DNA of 64,000 bases, taken from Synoicihabitans lomoniglobus (GTDB lineage Bacteria > Verrucomicrobiota > Verrucomicrobiia > Opitutales > Opitutaceae). How positions within the stretch are numbered: the first letter of the stretch is position 1; each line of letters starts with the position of its first letter. The position numbers and the translations under genes were made by a program. The notes under the pieces were generated by a model, which had not been told where the DNA came from, searched no databases, and saw nothing but the letters and a program-made list of their open reading frames with translations. The DNA is taken from positions 925,501 through 989,500 of the forward strand of contig NZ_CP119075.1 of NCBI RefSeq assembly GCF_029023725.1, given 5' to 3'. Below are positions 33,463-42,511 of this stretch, piece after piece.

Positions 33463-35613
33463 TCAATCCACCTCGACTCGTGACCAGTAGGCCCAATCAA
33501 AATTGTAAGTGCCGACGCGACGCGTGCTGAATTGAAGCTCGGTCGTTCCGGGTGGAAGATCGACCCTGAATTCGCGAGTTTGTCGGTCCTCGGCTCTACT
33601 GACCGGATCCAGAATGTTTGAAGCGATGGTAGCCGTAGTGCCATCTTTCATCGTCGCTAAAATGAGAAATTCAACACCGTCTGTGTTGTTTTGGTCGTCT
33701 GCGAAAGTCTCGGCTTGGAGTCCCACCACATAAGTGACCGATTTAGAGTTAGCCGGAATTTGAACCCAGAAATCGGCTTCAGGATGAGCACCCAAAGCAA
33801 GCCTCCCATCGGTTCCGTGCGTGGCGCTAAAACCGAATTTACAGCGATATCGGTATGGAATTGGGGAAACTGGGAAAAAGACTGCGGCCGCCTGCTCTGG
33901 GGTGCAAAAATGGATCTCCCCGTCCGCAATAATGGGATCAACTGGCAAAGCCGGGGTGATGGCCCCGCGAATTTCCACACCTGAAAAAGTGGGGTTGTCG
34001 CGAATTCGGGAGAGGATGACGTTGCGAATATCTGCTTGGAGATAAACGTCGGTGGTTTCATGCGAAATCGCCAGCTCCGGATTTAGATCAAAAAGCTGAA
34101 CGGCCGCAGCGATGAGTTGAGAGTTTTCTCGCTGTTTTCCCGTCAGAATTAACGCGGAGACCGGTTCACTGGCCAAAGGTGCAAAATAGCGGTTCAGTTC
34201 AACTGGGTTGTTCGTGACCTCTTCTCGCAGCATCAAACCGCGACGACCTGTGTAATAAGGCAGCATCGCGCCCCAATCCTGCCCGGCGACGATAATAACA
34301 CCTTCGTCCGGGAGCATCGTTCGTAATACAATTGTGAGGCCAGTGCCTCCGTATGAAACGAGGCGGTGAATGGGCGCGTAGTCTCGTGCATAGCCGAAAA
34401 GCTGCGAAGTGACGATGGAGAGGAACATCACAGGACCAAGCCAAGCGCGGCGACTGAAGGCATCCACACGAGAGATGGCCAAACCGGCTGCCGCCAATGG
34501 GAATACCGCCACTGCGTAAAAATAGTAGTCGTGGCGATGATACAAAACGGGGAACGTGCCCAGCGTCGCAATATACACGATCACCAAGCCCCATAGAGGT
34601 GTCGATTTGCGCCACGATACCACGGTGCCGAATATCAGCACGCCGAACAAAATCCACCAAGGTGCGACGGCGTGGTCGTTATTGCTAAGCAAAGCCCCCA
34701 ATGACTCTCTGCTAATCCGATCCTGCCAAGTTCCCCAATTCACATCCGAGAGAGCCGTAGACTGAAGGGACTGTCCTCCCGGCGATTGAGACTTAATGTA
34801 GTCGGCATAACGAAGCCACCACATGATTGCCAATCCGGGCAGTGCGCCTGCGGCTGCGCCCCAGCAGATCGTGCGACGCAAACCAAGCCAGGCCCGGTGT
34901 TTCCATTCCGTCCAACTCCACCGCAATCCCACCACAATCGCGATGGCGCACCAAGGCACGAATGTTGTGACTTTCACCAAAATGGCGGCAGTTCCCAGCA
35001 GACTGGTGCTGGCGAGCCAACCCAATCGTGGAACTCGACATAAACGAACAAACGTCCACAAGAACCAAACGCTGAGCATCAACGCCATCGACTCAATGAG
35101 GATGGCTCGAGAATAGAAAACGTATACGGGGGCACTTACAATAAGCGCGAGCACCAACCATCGACCAGCGCGTGAAACTTTGCTTTCACCGAGCAGCAGG
35201 AATATGCCGGGCAGCGTAAGGTAAAAAGATGCGAGGCTTACGAATCGACCGGTCTCTGGAATCGTCCATCCACTGAGGTTTACCAGAATTGCTACCGTCC
35301 ATTGATAAAGAGGGAACTCCATCGGGATCGACCATGGTGGACCGAAAAGAGGAGTAGGGTAGGCGAGCGCGAAATTGTTATCCTTTTGGATGAAAAGAAT
35401 ACTGAGAGCCGTTTGCGTCTGTCGGAACTCGTGACCAGCGAGAAAGCCAAGACTCCAGTTGTAGGTCGTAAGCCAAAATTGAATCACCAGCATCGTCGCA
35501 AAAACGGCGATCGGCCACACTCGGTGCATTCGTGTGAGACCACCGGGGTTCACTGCGAAAGGGTCGGCTATTTTAGACTCGTCGGACTCGGAGACGCTAG
35601 ACGGATACCGCAT
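33463..35613 (-). CDS. Membrane glycosyltransferase of the PMT/ArnT type (GT39/GT83-like)
   Basis: A 716-residue membrane protein with about eleven hydrophobic segments. The first periplasmic loop has GHEFRQTQTALSILF and the PLFGPPWSIPMEFPLYQW stretch, resembling the acidic loop of dolichyl- or undecaprenyl-phosphate sugar transferases. A late loop has the HRHDYYFYAVAVFPLAAAGLA pattern. The last ~200 residues form an exported beta-rich domain. Base composition is visibly lower in G+C than the flanks, and the start overlaps accA by 17 bp (a second Met at 35529 is possible). This suggests a transferred gene placed behind accA. Sugar and acceptor are unknown. Confidence 0.7.
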   Translation of the reverse strand: MRYPSSVSESDESKIADPFAVNPGGLTRMHRVWPIAVFATMLVIQFWLTTYNWSLGFLAGHEFRQTQTALSILFIQKDNNFALAYPTPLFGPPWSIPMEFPLYQWTVAILVNLSGWTIPETGRFVSLASFYLTLPGIFLLLGESKVSRAGRWLVLALIVSAPVYVFYSRAILIESMALMLSVWFLWTFVRLCRVPRLGWLASTSLLGTAAILVKVTTFVPWCAIAIVVGLRWSWTEWKHRAWLGLRRTICWGAAAGALPGLAIMWWLRYADYIKSQSPGGQSLQSTALSDVNWGTWQDRISRESLGALLSNNDHAVAPWWILFGVLIFGTVVSWRKSTPLWGLVIVYIATLGTFPVLYHRHDYYFYAVAVFPLAAAGLAISRVDAFSRRAWLGPVMFLSIVTSQLFGYARDYAPIHRLVSYGGTGLTIVLRTMLPDEGVIIVAGQDWGAMLPYYTGRRGLMLREEVTNNPVELNRYFAPLASEPVSALILTGKQRENSQLIAAAVQLFDLNPELAISHETTDVYLQADIRNVILSRIRDNPTFSGVEIRGAITPALPVDPIIADGEIHFCTPEQAAAVFFPVSPIPYRYRCKFGFSATHGTDGRLALGAHPEADFWVQIPANSKSVTYVVGLQAETFADDQNNTDGVEFLILATMKDGTTATIASNILDPVSRAEDRQTREFRVDLPPGTTELQFSTRRVGTYNFDWAYWSRVEVD

Positions 35614-36580
35614 CCGTGTTTTCGTTGAAAACGCCGATTTTGCGGAAGCGTTCGTAGCGCGTCTCGAGAATTTGTTCGGCGGACAGTCCCTTCAAGTCGT
35701 TCAGGTGCTTTTGCAGCGCGTAGTCGAGCGTCTCGGCGGCTTGCGCCGGGTCGTGGTGGGCCCCGCCGAACGGCTCGGATATGACTTCGTCGACCACGCC
35801 AAATTTTTCCAGCGACGCGGCGTCGAGTTTGAGGGCGGTCGACGCCTGCGGGGCGGCGGCGGCGTCGCGCCACAGGATGGCCGCGCAGCCTTCGGGCGTG
35901 ATCACGGAGTAGTAGCTGTTTTCGAAGACGAGCACGCGATTGGTCACGCCGATGCCGAGGGCGCCGCCGGAACCGCCTTCGCCCACGACCACCGAGATCG
36001 AGGGCACGCGTAACATCGCCATCTCGCGCAGGTTGACCGCGATGGCTTCGGAGACGTGTCGTTCCTCCGAGCCGATGCCGGGGTAGGCGCCTTGGGTATC
36101 GATAAAACAGAGGACCGGGATGCCGAATTTCTCGGCCATTTTCATCAATCGCAGCGCCTTGCGGTAACCCTCGGGCTGGGGCAGGCCGAAGTTGCGCGCG
36201 ATCTTGTCCTTGGTCTCACGCCCTTTCTGCTGGGCGATGACCATGACCGTCTCGCCGTGGAAAAACGCCGTGCCGCCGATCAGGGCCTGGTCGTCGCCAA
36301 ACTGGCGGTCGCCGTGGAGCTCCTGAAAATTGGTGCAGATCGCTTTGATGTAGTCGAGCGAGTAGGGACGGCGCGGATGACGGGCGATTTGCACGCGCTG
36401 CCACGGGGAGAGATCGGTGTAGATACTGCGCTGCGTGGCATCGATCTTCTTCTTGATGCCGGCGATTTCACTCGCGAGATCGAGATTGTTCTCCAGCGAG
36501 CGCTGGCGGAGCGAATCGAGTTGTTCAGCGAGCTCCCGGAGGGGCTTCTCAAATTCCAGCGTATAGGCGGGCGTGTCCAT
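35597..36580 (-). CDS. accA: Acetyl-CoA carboxylase carboxyltransferase subunit alpha
   Basis: A 327-residue subunit that, with AccD, moves the carboxyl group from biotin to acetyl-CoA in the first step of fatty-acid synthesis. Strong family stretches are LEFEKPLRELAEQLDSLR, WQRVQIARHPRRPYSLDYI, GDRQFGDDQALIGGTAFF, FIDTQGAYPGIGSEERHVSEAIAVN and VVGEGGSGGALGIGV, the last two shaping the oxyanion and CoA pockets. Length is normal. Its stop codon lies inside the start of the glycosyltransferase gene. Confidence 0.96.
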   Translation of the reverse strand: MDTPAYTLEFEKPLRELAEQLDSLRQRSLENNLDLASEIAGIKKKIDATQRSIYTDLSPWQRVQIARHPRRPYSLDYIKAICTNFQELHGDRQFGDDQALIGGTAFFHGETVMVIAQQKGRETKDKIARNFGLPQPEGYRKALRLMKMAEKFGIPVLCFIDTQGAYPGIGSEERHVSEAIAVNLREMAMLRVPSISVVVGEGGSGGALGIGVTNRVLVFENSYYSVITPEGCAAILWRDAAAAPQASTALKLDAASLEKFGVVDEVISEPFGGAHHDPAQAAETLDYALQKHLNDLKGLSAEQILETRYERFRKIGVFNENTDAVSV

Positions 36581-36657
36581 TCGGGGCGGACGCTAAGTGG
36601 TCGGGTTTGATGGTGTCAACGAGCTGAAACGAACGTGATTTGCGTCAGTGCCCGTGA

Positions 36658-37020
36658 TCACGACACCTCGTCGGACTCGCCGGGCGGGGTCTTGAGCTGT
36701 TCCTTCCAGCCGAGCATCTTGGCTTGGGCCCCGAATTTTTCGGCGGCGGCCTTGTTGCCTTTGCCGACCCAGATGCGGGACAGCGTCGTGTTGATGAACA
36801 AATCATCGGGCCGCAGGGCGTGCGCCTTTTCGGCGGCAACGAGCGCTCCGTCGAGCATCTGCAGGTTGAGATGGATTTCCGCACTGGCGTGCCACGCGGC
36901 GAACGATTCGGGCGCGGCGGCGGTGGCCTCGTTAATTTTGGCGATGGCGGCGTCTTCGTCGCCCATCGTGTAATCAAAGGTGGCCTCTTCGATGAGATTT
37001 TGCAGGTCCGCTTCGGTCAT
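36658..37020 (-). CDS. Small cytoplasmic TPR protein
   Basis: A 120-residue acidic protein made of three tetratricopeptide-like helical pairs (AIAKINEATAAAPESFAAWHASAEI, AEKAHALRPDDLFINTTLSRIWV, and a shorter third). The start at 37020 is preferred because longer in-frame sequence reads into the terminator of the next gene. The C-terminus is charged (LKTPPGESDEVS). There is no signal peptide. It probably acts as a protein-interaction module. Partner unknown. Confidence 0.75.
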   Translation of the reverse strand: MTEADLQNLIEEATFDYTMGDEDAAIAKINEATAAAPESFAAWHASAEIHLNLQMLDGALVAAEKAHALRPDDLFINTTLSRIWVGKGNKAAAEKFGAQAKMLGWKEQLKTPPGESDEVS

Positions 37021-37056
37021 GTTGTCGAACCGTGGGGGCGTTGCGCCCAAAAGAAA

Positions 37057-37079
37057 AGACCGGCCACGCGGGCCGGTCT
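37057..37079 (-). terminator. Intrinsic terminator after the YceI gene
   Basis: AGACCGGCC, a 5-base loop and GGCCGGTCT make a perfect 9-bp stem. On the minus strand it is followed by TTTCTTTT. It lies 33 bp beyond the YceI stop and just upstream of the TPR gene start. Confidence 0.85.
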
Positions 37080-37111
37080 CGAAATTTCCGCGCAAGGGGC
37101 GAACCGATTGA

Positions 37112-37732
37112 TTAAGCGCCGGGTGCCCCACCCACGACGGCGATGCTCAGCTCGACCTCGTTGGCGACTTTGTCCTCCATCTGACCGGGCTTGATGCCGT
37201 AGTCGGAGCGCAGGATCGAAAAATCGCCCCGCACGACGAGCAGGTCGCCGCCCATATCGGGCTTATTGATGCGCTTGCCGAAGGCGCCGGCGAGGTGGGT
37301 GATCTTTACCGGAATCGAAACTTCCTGGGTGACGCCCTTGAGGGTGAACTTGCCCACGGCATTGCCGGTGGTGGTATTGCCCGAGGTTTTGGCCATTTTG
37401 AGGCCGTCGATGACGAAGACGATTTCCGGATGACCGGTGGCATCGATCCAACCGTCACTGAGCAAGTGCTCGCGCATGGTGTTGTTGGTGACGGTAAGTG
37501 AAGGCGCGGCCACGACGATGGTGCCGGAGGTGGCGGCGGGTTTCGCCGGGTCGAACATGACGGTGCCGGAGATGCCGTTGGCAGTGCCGGAAATCGGCTC
37601 AAGCAGGGAGTCGAGGTGGAAGGAGATGGCGTTGACGCCTTTGGGGTCCTTGAAGTCGAACGAGACGGGAGCGGCGAAGCTCGATCCGGCTACGGCCAAT
37701 GCAAGCAGTGAAGCGGTGAGGATTTTTTTCAT
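37112..37732 (-). CDS. YceI-family periplasmic protein
   Basis: A 206-residue exported protein: signal peptide (KKILTASLLALAVAGSSFA, cut before APV), then a YceI lipocalin-like barrel. Family signs are ISGTVMFDPAKPAATSGTIVV, NNTMREHLLSDGWIDATGHPEIVF, GKFTLKGVTQEVSIPVKI and FSILRSDYGIKPG. YceI proteins bind isoprenoid or other long apolar molecules. It is 10 bp downstream of the small membrane protein gene on the same strand, so they may be cotranscribed. Confidence 0.88.
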   Translation of the reverse strand: MKKILTASLLALAVAGSSFAAPVSFDFKDPKGVNAISFHLDSLLEPISGTANGISGTVMFDPAKPAATSGTIVVAAPSLTVTNNTMREHLLSDGWIDATGHPEIVFVIDGLKMAKTSGNTTTGNAVGKFTLKGVTQEVSIPVKITHLAGAFGKRINKPDMGGDLLVVRGDFSILRSDYGIKPGQMEDKVANEVELSIAVVGGAPGA

Positions 37733-37742
37733 CGGTGGGTGA

Positions 37743-38003
37743 TTATGCTGGTTGGGAACGAACTAGAAAACTGAGACCAAAAAGCACGGCGGCTGCGGCG
37801 ATGCCGCCAGCCAAATACTCGAGCCCGGGAACGAAGTGTTCCTCGTAGGTGGTGTATTCGATTTCCGTGATTTCGTCGACCAAGGTGACGGGAACTTTGT
37901 CCATGCTCCATCCCGGGTGCGCGCCTTTGGCGGCCCAAAAAGCGATCGTGGCGATCGCCAGGGCTGCGGCGCAAAATCGTAGGATCGGTCGAAGGCGGGG
38001 CAT
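37743..38003 (-). CDS. Small membrane protein of unknown function
   Basis: An 86-residue protein I do not recognise. With the start at 38003 (MPRLRPILRF) it has an N-terminal membrane segment (AAALAIATIAFWAAKGAH), an exported acidic loop (VDEITEIEYTTYEEHFVPGLEY) and a C-terminal segment (LAGGIAAAAVLFGLSFLV) with a short basic end. The gap to yceI is 10 bp and to queA 72 bp. Its role is probably linked to YceI by position only. Confidence 0.6.
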   Translation of the reverse strand: MPRLRPILRFCAAALAIATIAFWAAKGAHPGWSMDKVPVTLVDEITEIEYTTYEEHFVPGLEYLAGGIAAAAVLFGLSFLVRSQPA

Positions 38004-38075
38004 GGTCAGAGAGTAGCGAGGAGGGATTGGGCGCATTTGCAAATGATGACGCCGCTTTCCGATCACCACCGGGAG

Positions 38076-39164
38076 TCAAATAATCAGCATGGCATCACCG
38101 TAGCTGAAAAAACGATACTCTTCCGCAATCGCCTCATGGTAGATCTCCTTGATCCAATCGATGCCATCGGTCTTTCCCGGGGTCAGCAGAGCGGAAACGA
38201 GACAGAGGAGGGTGGAGCGCGGTTGGTGGAAGTTGGTGACCAGAGCGTCCACCCCGGCGAATGAGCGGGGCGGGTAGATGAAAATATCGGCTTCGCCGAG
38301 GAAGGGATGATCCAGTGGCGTGGTGTGTTGACTGCAAAAATGCTCCAACGCTCGCACCGATGTGGTGCCCACGGCCACCCGACGTTTGTCGCCCTGCAGC
38401 ACGTGGTTTTGGGTCAAAGGGGGAATCTCGTAAATCTCCCGGTGAATGTCGTGATCAGTGATGAGATCGGTCGTGACCGGCCGAAACGTGCCCAGCCCAA
38501 CATGCAGGGTGACCTCCGCGGTGACGACGCCTTGGGTTTGGAGTTGGGTGAAAATTTCCGGGGTAAAGTGCAACCCGGCGGTCGGTGCCGCGACCGCGAC
38601 CTGGCGTTGACGATCGGCGTAGACGGTCTGGTAGCGCTCGAGATCATCGGCGGAGCGTTGATCCTCATCAGAGCGACCGATGTAAGGAGGAAGCGGCATG
38701 CGCCCGCAACGATTGGCCATGGCGGCGACGGATTCCGTGGCATTTGTCGGCGTGAATTGCACCAGCGCCACGCCGTCGTCGGCCTTCCGTATCACGGTGG
38801 CATGGAACGCGTCGGCCCGCGAAAAGGTGGCCCCCACGGGCAGACGTTTCCCCGGCCGCAGGAGGCACCACCATGACTCGCCCGCGGCCTGCTCCACCTC
38901 GGCGCGGAGAAGGAAGCACTCGACCTTGCCACCTGTCGGACGCACGGCCGACAAGCGGGCGGGCAACACGGCCGCGTTGTTGCGAATCAGCACGTCGCTT
39001 GGCCCCAGAAAGTGGGGCAGGTCACGAAACTGCCGATGCGTGACCTGTTGGGTTTTGCGATCGACGACCAACAGCCGTGAAGCGTCTCGCTGCGCGGAGG
39101 GAGCCTGCGCGATGAGGTGCTCAGGTAGGTCGTAGTCGAAAAGTTCAGTAGCTAACGCGGTCAC
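38076..39164 (-). CDS. queA: tRNA preQ1(34) S-adenosylmethionine ribosyltransferase-isomerase
   Basis: A 362-residue enzyme that transfers the ribosyl part of S-adenosylmethionine to preQ1 in tRNA, giving epoxyqueuosine. Clear family stretches: ELFDYDLPEHLIAQAPSAQRDASRLLV at the start, DVLIRNNAAVLPARL, MPLPPYIGR, YQTVYADRQRQVAVAAPTAGLHFTPEIF, VTLHVGLGTFRPV, VGTTSVRALE, and TNFHQPRSTLLCLVSALLTP near the end. No other queuosine genes and no preQ1 riboswitch are visible beside it. Confidence 0.96.
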   Translation of the reverse strand: MTALATELFDYDLPEHLIAQAPSAQRDASRLLVVDRKTQQVTHRQFRDLPHFLGPSDVLIRNNAAVLPARLSAVRPTGGKVECFLLRAEVEQAAGESWWCLLRPGKRLPVGATFSRADAFHATVIRKADDGVALVQFTPTNATESVAAMANRCGRMPLPPYIGRSDEDQRSADDLERYQTVYADRQRQVAVAAPTAGLHFTPEIFTQLQTQGVVTAEVTLHVGLGTFRPVTTDLITDHDIHREIYEIPPLTQNHVLQGDKRRVAVGTTSVRALEHFCSQHTTPLDHPFLGEADIFIYPPRSFAGVDALVTNFHQPRSTLLCLVSALLTPGKTDGIDWIKEIYHEAIAEEYRFFSYGDAMLII

Positions 39165-39185
39165 AGGTAAAAAGGGCGAACTGGG

Positions 39186-39600
39186 TTGAAGGCCCGCACG
39201 TTCCCGCCGTCAACCCTCGGCCGTCGCACCTCGCGCATCCTGCCCGCCGCCGCCGAGTCCCTCGACTACGTCGAATGGGGCAACCTCTGGCACCGCACCG
39301 ACTTCAACGGTCACACCACCACCTTTGGCTACGACAGTCTCAACCGACTCAAAACCAAGACGGCCGATGCCACGCATCCGTCGCTGACCTACGCCCATGC
39401 CATTGCTCGCTTCGAATATGACTACGATGCCAACGGTGCGCGCGTGGCCGTCCGCACCCACAGCGACCTCTCCACGATCAATCTGAGTTACGACGCCGAC
39501 GGCATCCGCCGCCAAGAGACGATCATCAACAGCGTGGGAACTGTCGAGCGCACGACCTCCTACCTCGTCAACCCCTTCCGCATACGCGGTAGAACGGACG
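39186..39600 (+). pseudogene. RHS/YD-repeat protein fragment
   Basis: About 135 codons of RHS-type YD repeats without start or core end: WGNLWHRTDFNGHTTTFGYDSLNRLKTK, ARFEYDYDANGARVAVRTH, INLSYDADGIRRQETI and a TTSYLVN motif. A complete RHS protein has over a thousand residues, so this is a fragment of the C-terminal half. The frame runs straight into an IS481 transposase start near 39588-39605, giving one chimeric open frame to 39812. There is no signal peptide or ribosome site, and expression is not expected. Confidence 0.75.
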
Positions 39601-39870
39601 CTTACCCTATGGATCACATGATGCAGTTCGTTAATTTGGCGGCCGCCGACCGCTTCACCGTCTCGCCGTTGTGCGAAAATTTCGATATCAGTCGTAAGAG
39701 CGGCCACAAGTGGTTGAGTCGTTATGCCGCCCGAGGAGCCGACGGGCTGCGCGATCTATCGCGGCGGGGCGAGGCTGTTCCCATCAGACCACCGAGGAGG
39801 TGGTGGCTCTGATCATCAAGCTGCGGAAGAAGCGACCGAGCTGGGGTCCAAAAAAGATTCAGGACATTCT
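39588..39870 (+). mobile_element. IS481-family transposase remnant
   Basis: From about 39588 the frame encodes the start of an IS481 transposase: MDHMMQFVNLAAADRFTV, LCENFDISRKSGHKWLSRYAARGADGLRDLSRR. After a frameshift near 39770 the match resumes in the next frame with CSHQTTEEVVALIIKLRKKRPSWGPKKIQDIL and stops near 39865. Only the N-terminal ~85 residues survive; the DDE catalytic domain is absent, so the element cannot move by itself. From 39871 to 40020 I see nothing further. Confidence 0.8.
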
Positions 39871-40020
39871 TGTGTGTAACCATTGCCTGGAGGCGAAAGG
39901 GATCTATATTTATTCCGTGTGGTGGTGGTTAAGAATCGCACAGAGGAATGCTTCGCGCGCGGCTGACTGGAAGTCCGGATTGGTATAGGCGACGGACCGC
40001 AAGCATTAAGTATTGACTCT

Positions 40021-41424
40021 TTATGGCAGGGGAGCGGCGGGGTCGGCTTGTTCGGCTTCGAGCACGCCGAGTTTTTTGATGCGACCGGAGTTCACCTGCC
40101 GGGCGAACCAGAAGGCGACCCAGGTGGAGAGGCAGCCGCATCCCACGAGGTAGAGGAAGCCACTTTCGTAGTCGTAGGTGCCGACGGCGGCTTCGCCCGA
40201 GAAGTGAGAAGCGCCGGTGACCCAGAGTCCGATGCCGTTGTTAACGAAGATGCTGGCCACTCCGCGGGTGATGCCGATGCCGGCCGAGACGGTGCCGAGG
40301 CGATGGCGGGGCACGAAATCGAACATCATCGAGACCGTGCAAACGACGCCGATGCTGCCGATACCGGTATGGATCAGCCAGTAGGTGAGAATCGCTCCGA
40401 ACGGCGGTGACGCGTCGTCGCCCACGCGCAACTTCAGGTAGACGAAAAAGACGAGGTGGCAGGCGGTGACACCGGCAGCCAAAATCTTGTAAAGCACGAG
40501 GCGGTCGAGGCGATCGGAGATCCAGCCGCCGAGGGGCAGACAGATGAGGAGCACGAAGGGTGAACCCAGGGCGATGATGTTCCCGTAGGTCTGTTTGGAC
40601 AGCCCCCATTCCTCGGTGAACAGCAAGGGCGTGAGACTGCCAAAACCGATCCAGAAAATCATCTGCGACACCGCGACGGCGTAGATGGGGCGCCATTGCG
40701 GCTCGCCGAAAACGTTGCGCACGAAGTCGCGCCCCAGCGTCCAGACGCGTGCGACGGTGAGAGGCGGCGACTTGGGGGGCAGGACCGCGGGTGGCGTTTC
40801 TTTGATACCGAAACCCACAAAGGCCATGGTGCCGAGGGCGATGACGGTGCCCGTCCAGAAGACGGCCTTGTCGCCGGTGACCGTGCCGAGAAACGGCAGA
40901 TGGTAGACCTCGTCCCAGCGACCGATGAGCACGGCAAAGAAGAGCACCTTCAAGGCCTCGCGCACGAAGGTCATGGTGGCCTGCGACCGACCGCGTTGTT
41001 TGGGTGGAACAACCTCGTTGATCAGCGACTCGGCCGGGTTGTCGACATCGCGCAGCATCTCGTAAAAGAACAGCGCGGTGATCAACAGCCACAGGGTGCT
41101 GATCTGAGGCAAAATGATGCAGCCGATGGCGATGGTGCCCCAGCCCACGAGCAAAAATGGTTTGCGTCGGCCCCAGCGGGTCCAGACGCGATCGCTGGAG
41201 TAGTTGCAGGTCGCGCCGACGAAAATATTGAACAGCAGGTTGAAGCTGCCCACGGCGGTGATGAGCGCCGGAACGTTGGTGAATTCGCTCAGCTTGAACG
41301 TGATCGCGACCTGCGAAATTTGTTCGAAGTAGAGTTTCGCCGCCCACGGGCCGGAGAGCAGGAAAACCCAGATCCAGGGCGCGTGTTTTTGACCCGTGCG
41401 GATGGGCCAGAGGTTTGGTTTCAT
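40021..41424 (-). CDS. MFS sugar transporter (GPH/SLC45-like)
   Basis: A 467-residue membrane protein with twelve hydrophobic segments. Family features: FNLLFNIFVGATCNYSSDRVWTRWGRRKPFLLVG after segment 2 (the D.....GRRKP loop), and GGWISDRLDRLVLYK at the matching place in the second half. An internal conserved LINEVVPPKQRGRSQA follows segment 4. Similar proteins carry di- or oligosaccharides or glycosides with protons or sodium. Its start overlaps the glycosidase stop by 4 bp, so the two work together: outside hydrolysis, then uptake. Confidence 0.85.
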   Translation of the reverse strand: MKPNLWPIRTGQKHAPWIWVFLLSGPWAAKLYFEQISQVAITFKLSEFTNVPALITAVGSFNLLFNIFVGATCNYSSDRVWTRWGRRKPFLLVGWGTIAIGCIILPQISTLWLLITALFFYEMLRDVDNPAESLINEVVPPKQRGRSQATMTFVREALKVLFFAVLIGRWDEVYHLPFLGTVTGDKAVFWTGTVIALGTMAFVGFGIKETPPAVLPPKSPPLTVARVWTLGRDFVRNVFGEPQWRPIYAVAVSQMIFWIGFGSLTPLLFTEEWGLSKQTYGNIIALGSPFVLLICLPLGGWISDRLDRLVLYKILAAGVTACHLVFFVYLKLRVGDDASPPFGAILTYWLIHTGIGSIGVVCTVSMMFDFVPRHRLGTVSAGIGITRGVASIFVNNGIGLWVTGASHFSGEAAVGTYDYESGFLYLVGCGCLSTWVAFWFARQVNSGRIKKLGVLEAEQADPAAPLP

Positions 41425-42365
41425 GGCGCTTCCACTTCCTCCCAAGCGAGGGGCGCGAGATAGATGCCCCGGGGGTCGTCGTTAAGCCATTGGTAGGCGA
41501 GCAAGTAGTCGCGGCCCTCATGCGTGACGATCTCCGGAGCGAGGAACTTGATGGGCGTTTCGGGGGCGAGGCTGGCGACGGGTGGGCCTTCCCACTTGAG
41601 CGGGTCCTTTGAGCGAAAGACGTATAGTTGCTCGAACCGATAGTAGTAGTCCTGACGTTTGATCACGAACGGGCTCTCCGCGTAGACGAAGGTGTAGCCT
41701 TTGGCGGGAGGCGTGATCGGGGGAATCTCGGTGGCCGCGTCACTCCAGGGTCCGGTAAGGTGAGGGGCGGTGCGGGCGCGAATGGTGTGGTCGCGCGTGG
41801 CGGGGTTGATCCCGGGTTCGGGCGAAGTGTAGTAGGCAATCCAACGGCCCGACGCCTGCCGGTCGTCGAGGATGCAAACATCGCGGCCCATCGGGAAGAC
41901 GGCGGTGAGGCCGTGGGGCGTCCATTCGAGGCCATCGGGGCTGGTGAGCAGATGCGCGCCGTTGCTGTTGTAGAACAGGTGATGCGTGCCGTTTTCGACC
42001 ACGTGAAACGGCGCCTGCAGGTGGCCTTCGCGATGGTCCCAGTCGGCGTGGGAGGAGAGAAAAATACCCTTCGGTTGCCAGCCTTCGCGCGTTAGGCTCG
42101 GGCTTGACCAGCGATAGAGCAGGCGGGAGTTGCCGGGGTGGCTCGTATGGCGAATGCAGGAGATGAGATGCCAGGAACCGTCGTCGGCTTGGAAGGCGGT
42201 GAAATCCACCGGTTCGGCGCGGGGAGTGGCCCATTTTTCGAGTGGAGGTTTGCCGACAAGTTTCAGCCACGGTCCGTCGAGTCGAGGAACGAGAGGCTCG
42301 GCGAGGGATGCGGATACGAGTGTGACCGCGAACGCGAGAGGCGCAAGGAGGCGGGGAAGGGGCAT
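41421..42365 (-). CDS. Secreted five-bladed beta-propeller glycosidase-like protein (GH43/GH32-like)
   Basis: A 314-residue exported protein: signal peptide (PLPRLLAPLAFAVTLVSASLA) then a beta-propeller pattern of repeated short acidic/aromatic strands: VDFTAFQADDGSWHLISCIRHT, GHLQAPFHVVENGTHHLFYNSNG, DVCILDDRQASGRWIAYYTS, YAESPFVIKRQDYYYRFEQLYVF, FLAPEIVTHEGRDYLLAYQW. The D, E and H positions suit GH43/GH32-type families that act on arabinose-, xylose-, galactose- or fructose-containing glycans, but I cannot fix the family by eye. A palindromic candidate operator lies 80 bp upstream. Translationally coupled to the MFS gene. Confidence 0.7.
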   Translation of the reverse strand: MPLPRLLAPLAFAVTLVSASLAEPLVPRLDGPWLKLVGKPPLEKWATPRAEPVDFTAFQADDGSWHLISCIRHTSHPGNSRLLYRWSSPSLTREGWQPKGIFLSSHADWDHREGHLQAPFHVVENGTHHLFYNSNGAHLLTSPDGLEWTPHGLTAVFPMGRDVCILDDRQASGRWIAYYTSPEPGINPATRDHTIRARTAPHLTGPWSDAATEIPPITPPAKGYTFVYAESPFVIKRQDYYYRFEQLYVFRSKDPLKWEGPPVASLAPETPIKFLAPEIVTHEGRDYLLAYQWLNDDPRGIYLAPLAWEEVEAP

Positions 42366-42443
42366 GGGGAGGGGCAGACGGCGGCGGAGGCCAGGAAGGG
42401 GGGAGTTGACAGGGCCGTAGCGGGGGGCACCAACCGTGCAAGG

Positions 42444-42457
42444 GTCATCCTGTTGAA
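42444..42457. promoter_or_regulatory. Candidate LacI operator, site 1
   Basis: GTCATCCTGTTGAA fits TTCAWC-NN-GWTGAA with one mismatch (first base). It lies in the 146-bp gap between the sulfatase stop and the beta-propeller glycosidase start, so the glycosidase-transporter pair may have its own regulated promoter. Confidence 0.55.
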
Positions 42458-42511
42458 ACGGATGCAGCACGTCCAGGGGCGACCGCGATGGCACGGCGGG
42501 AGGTTTTCGCA

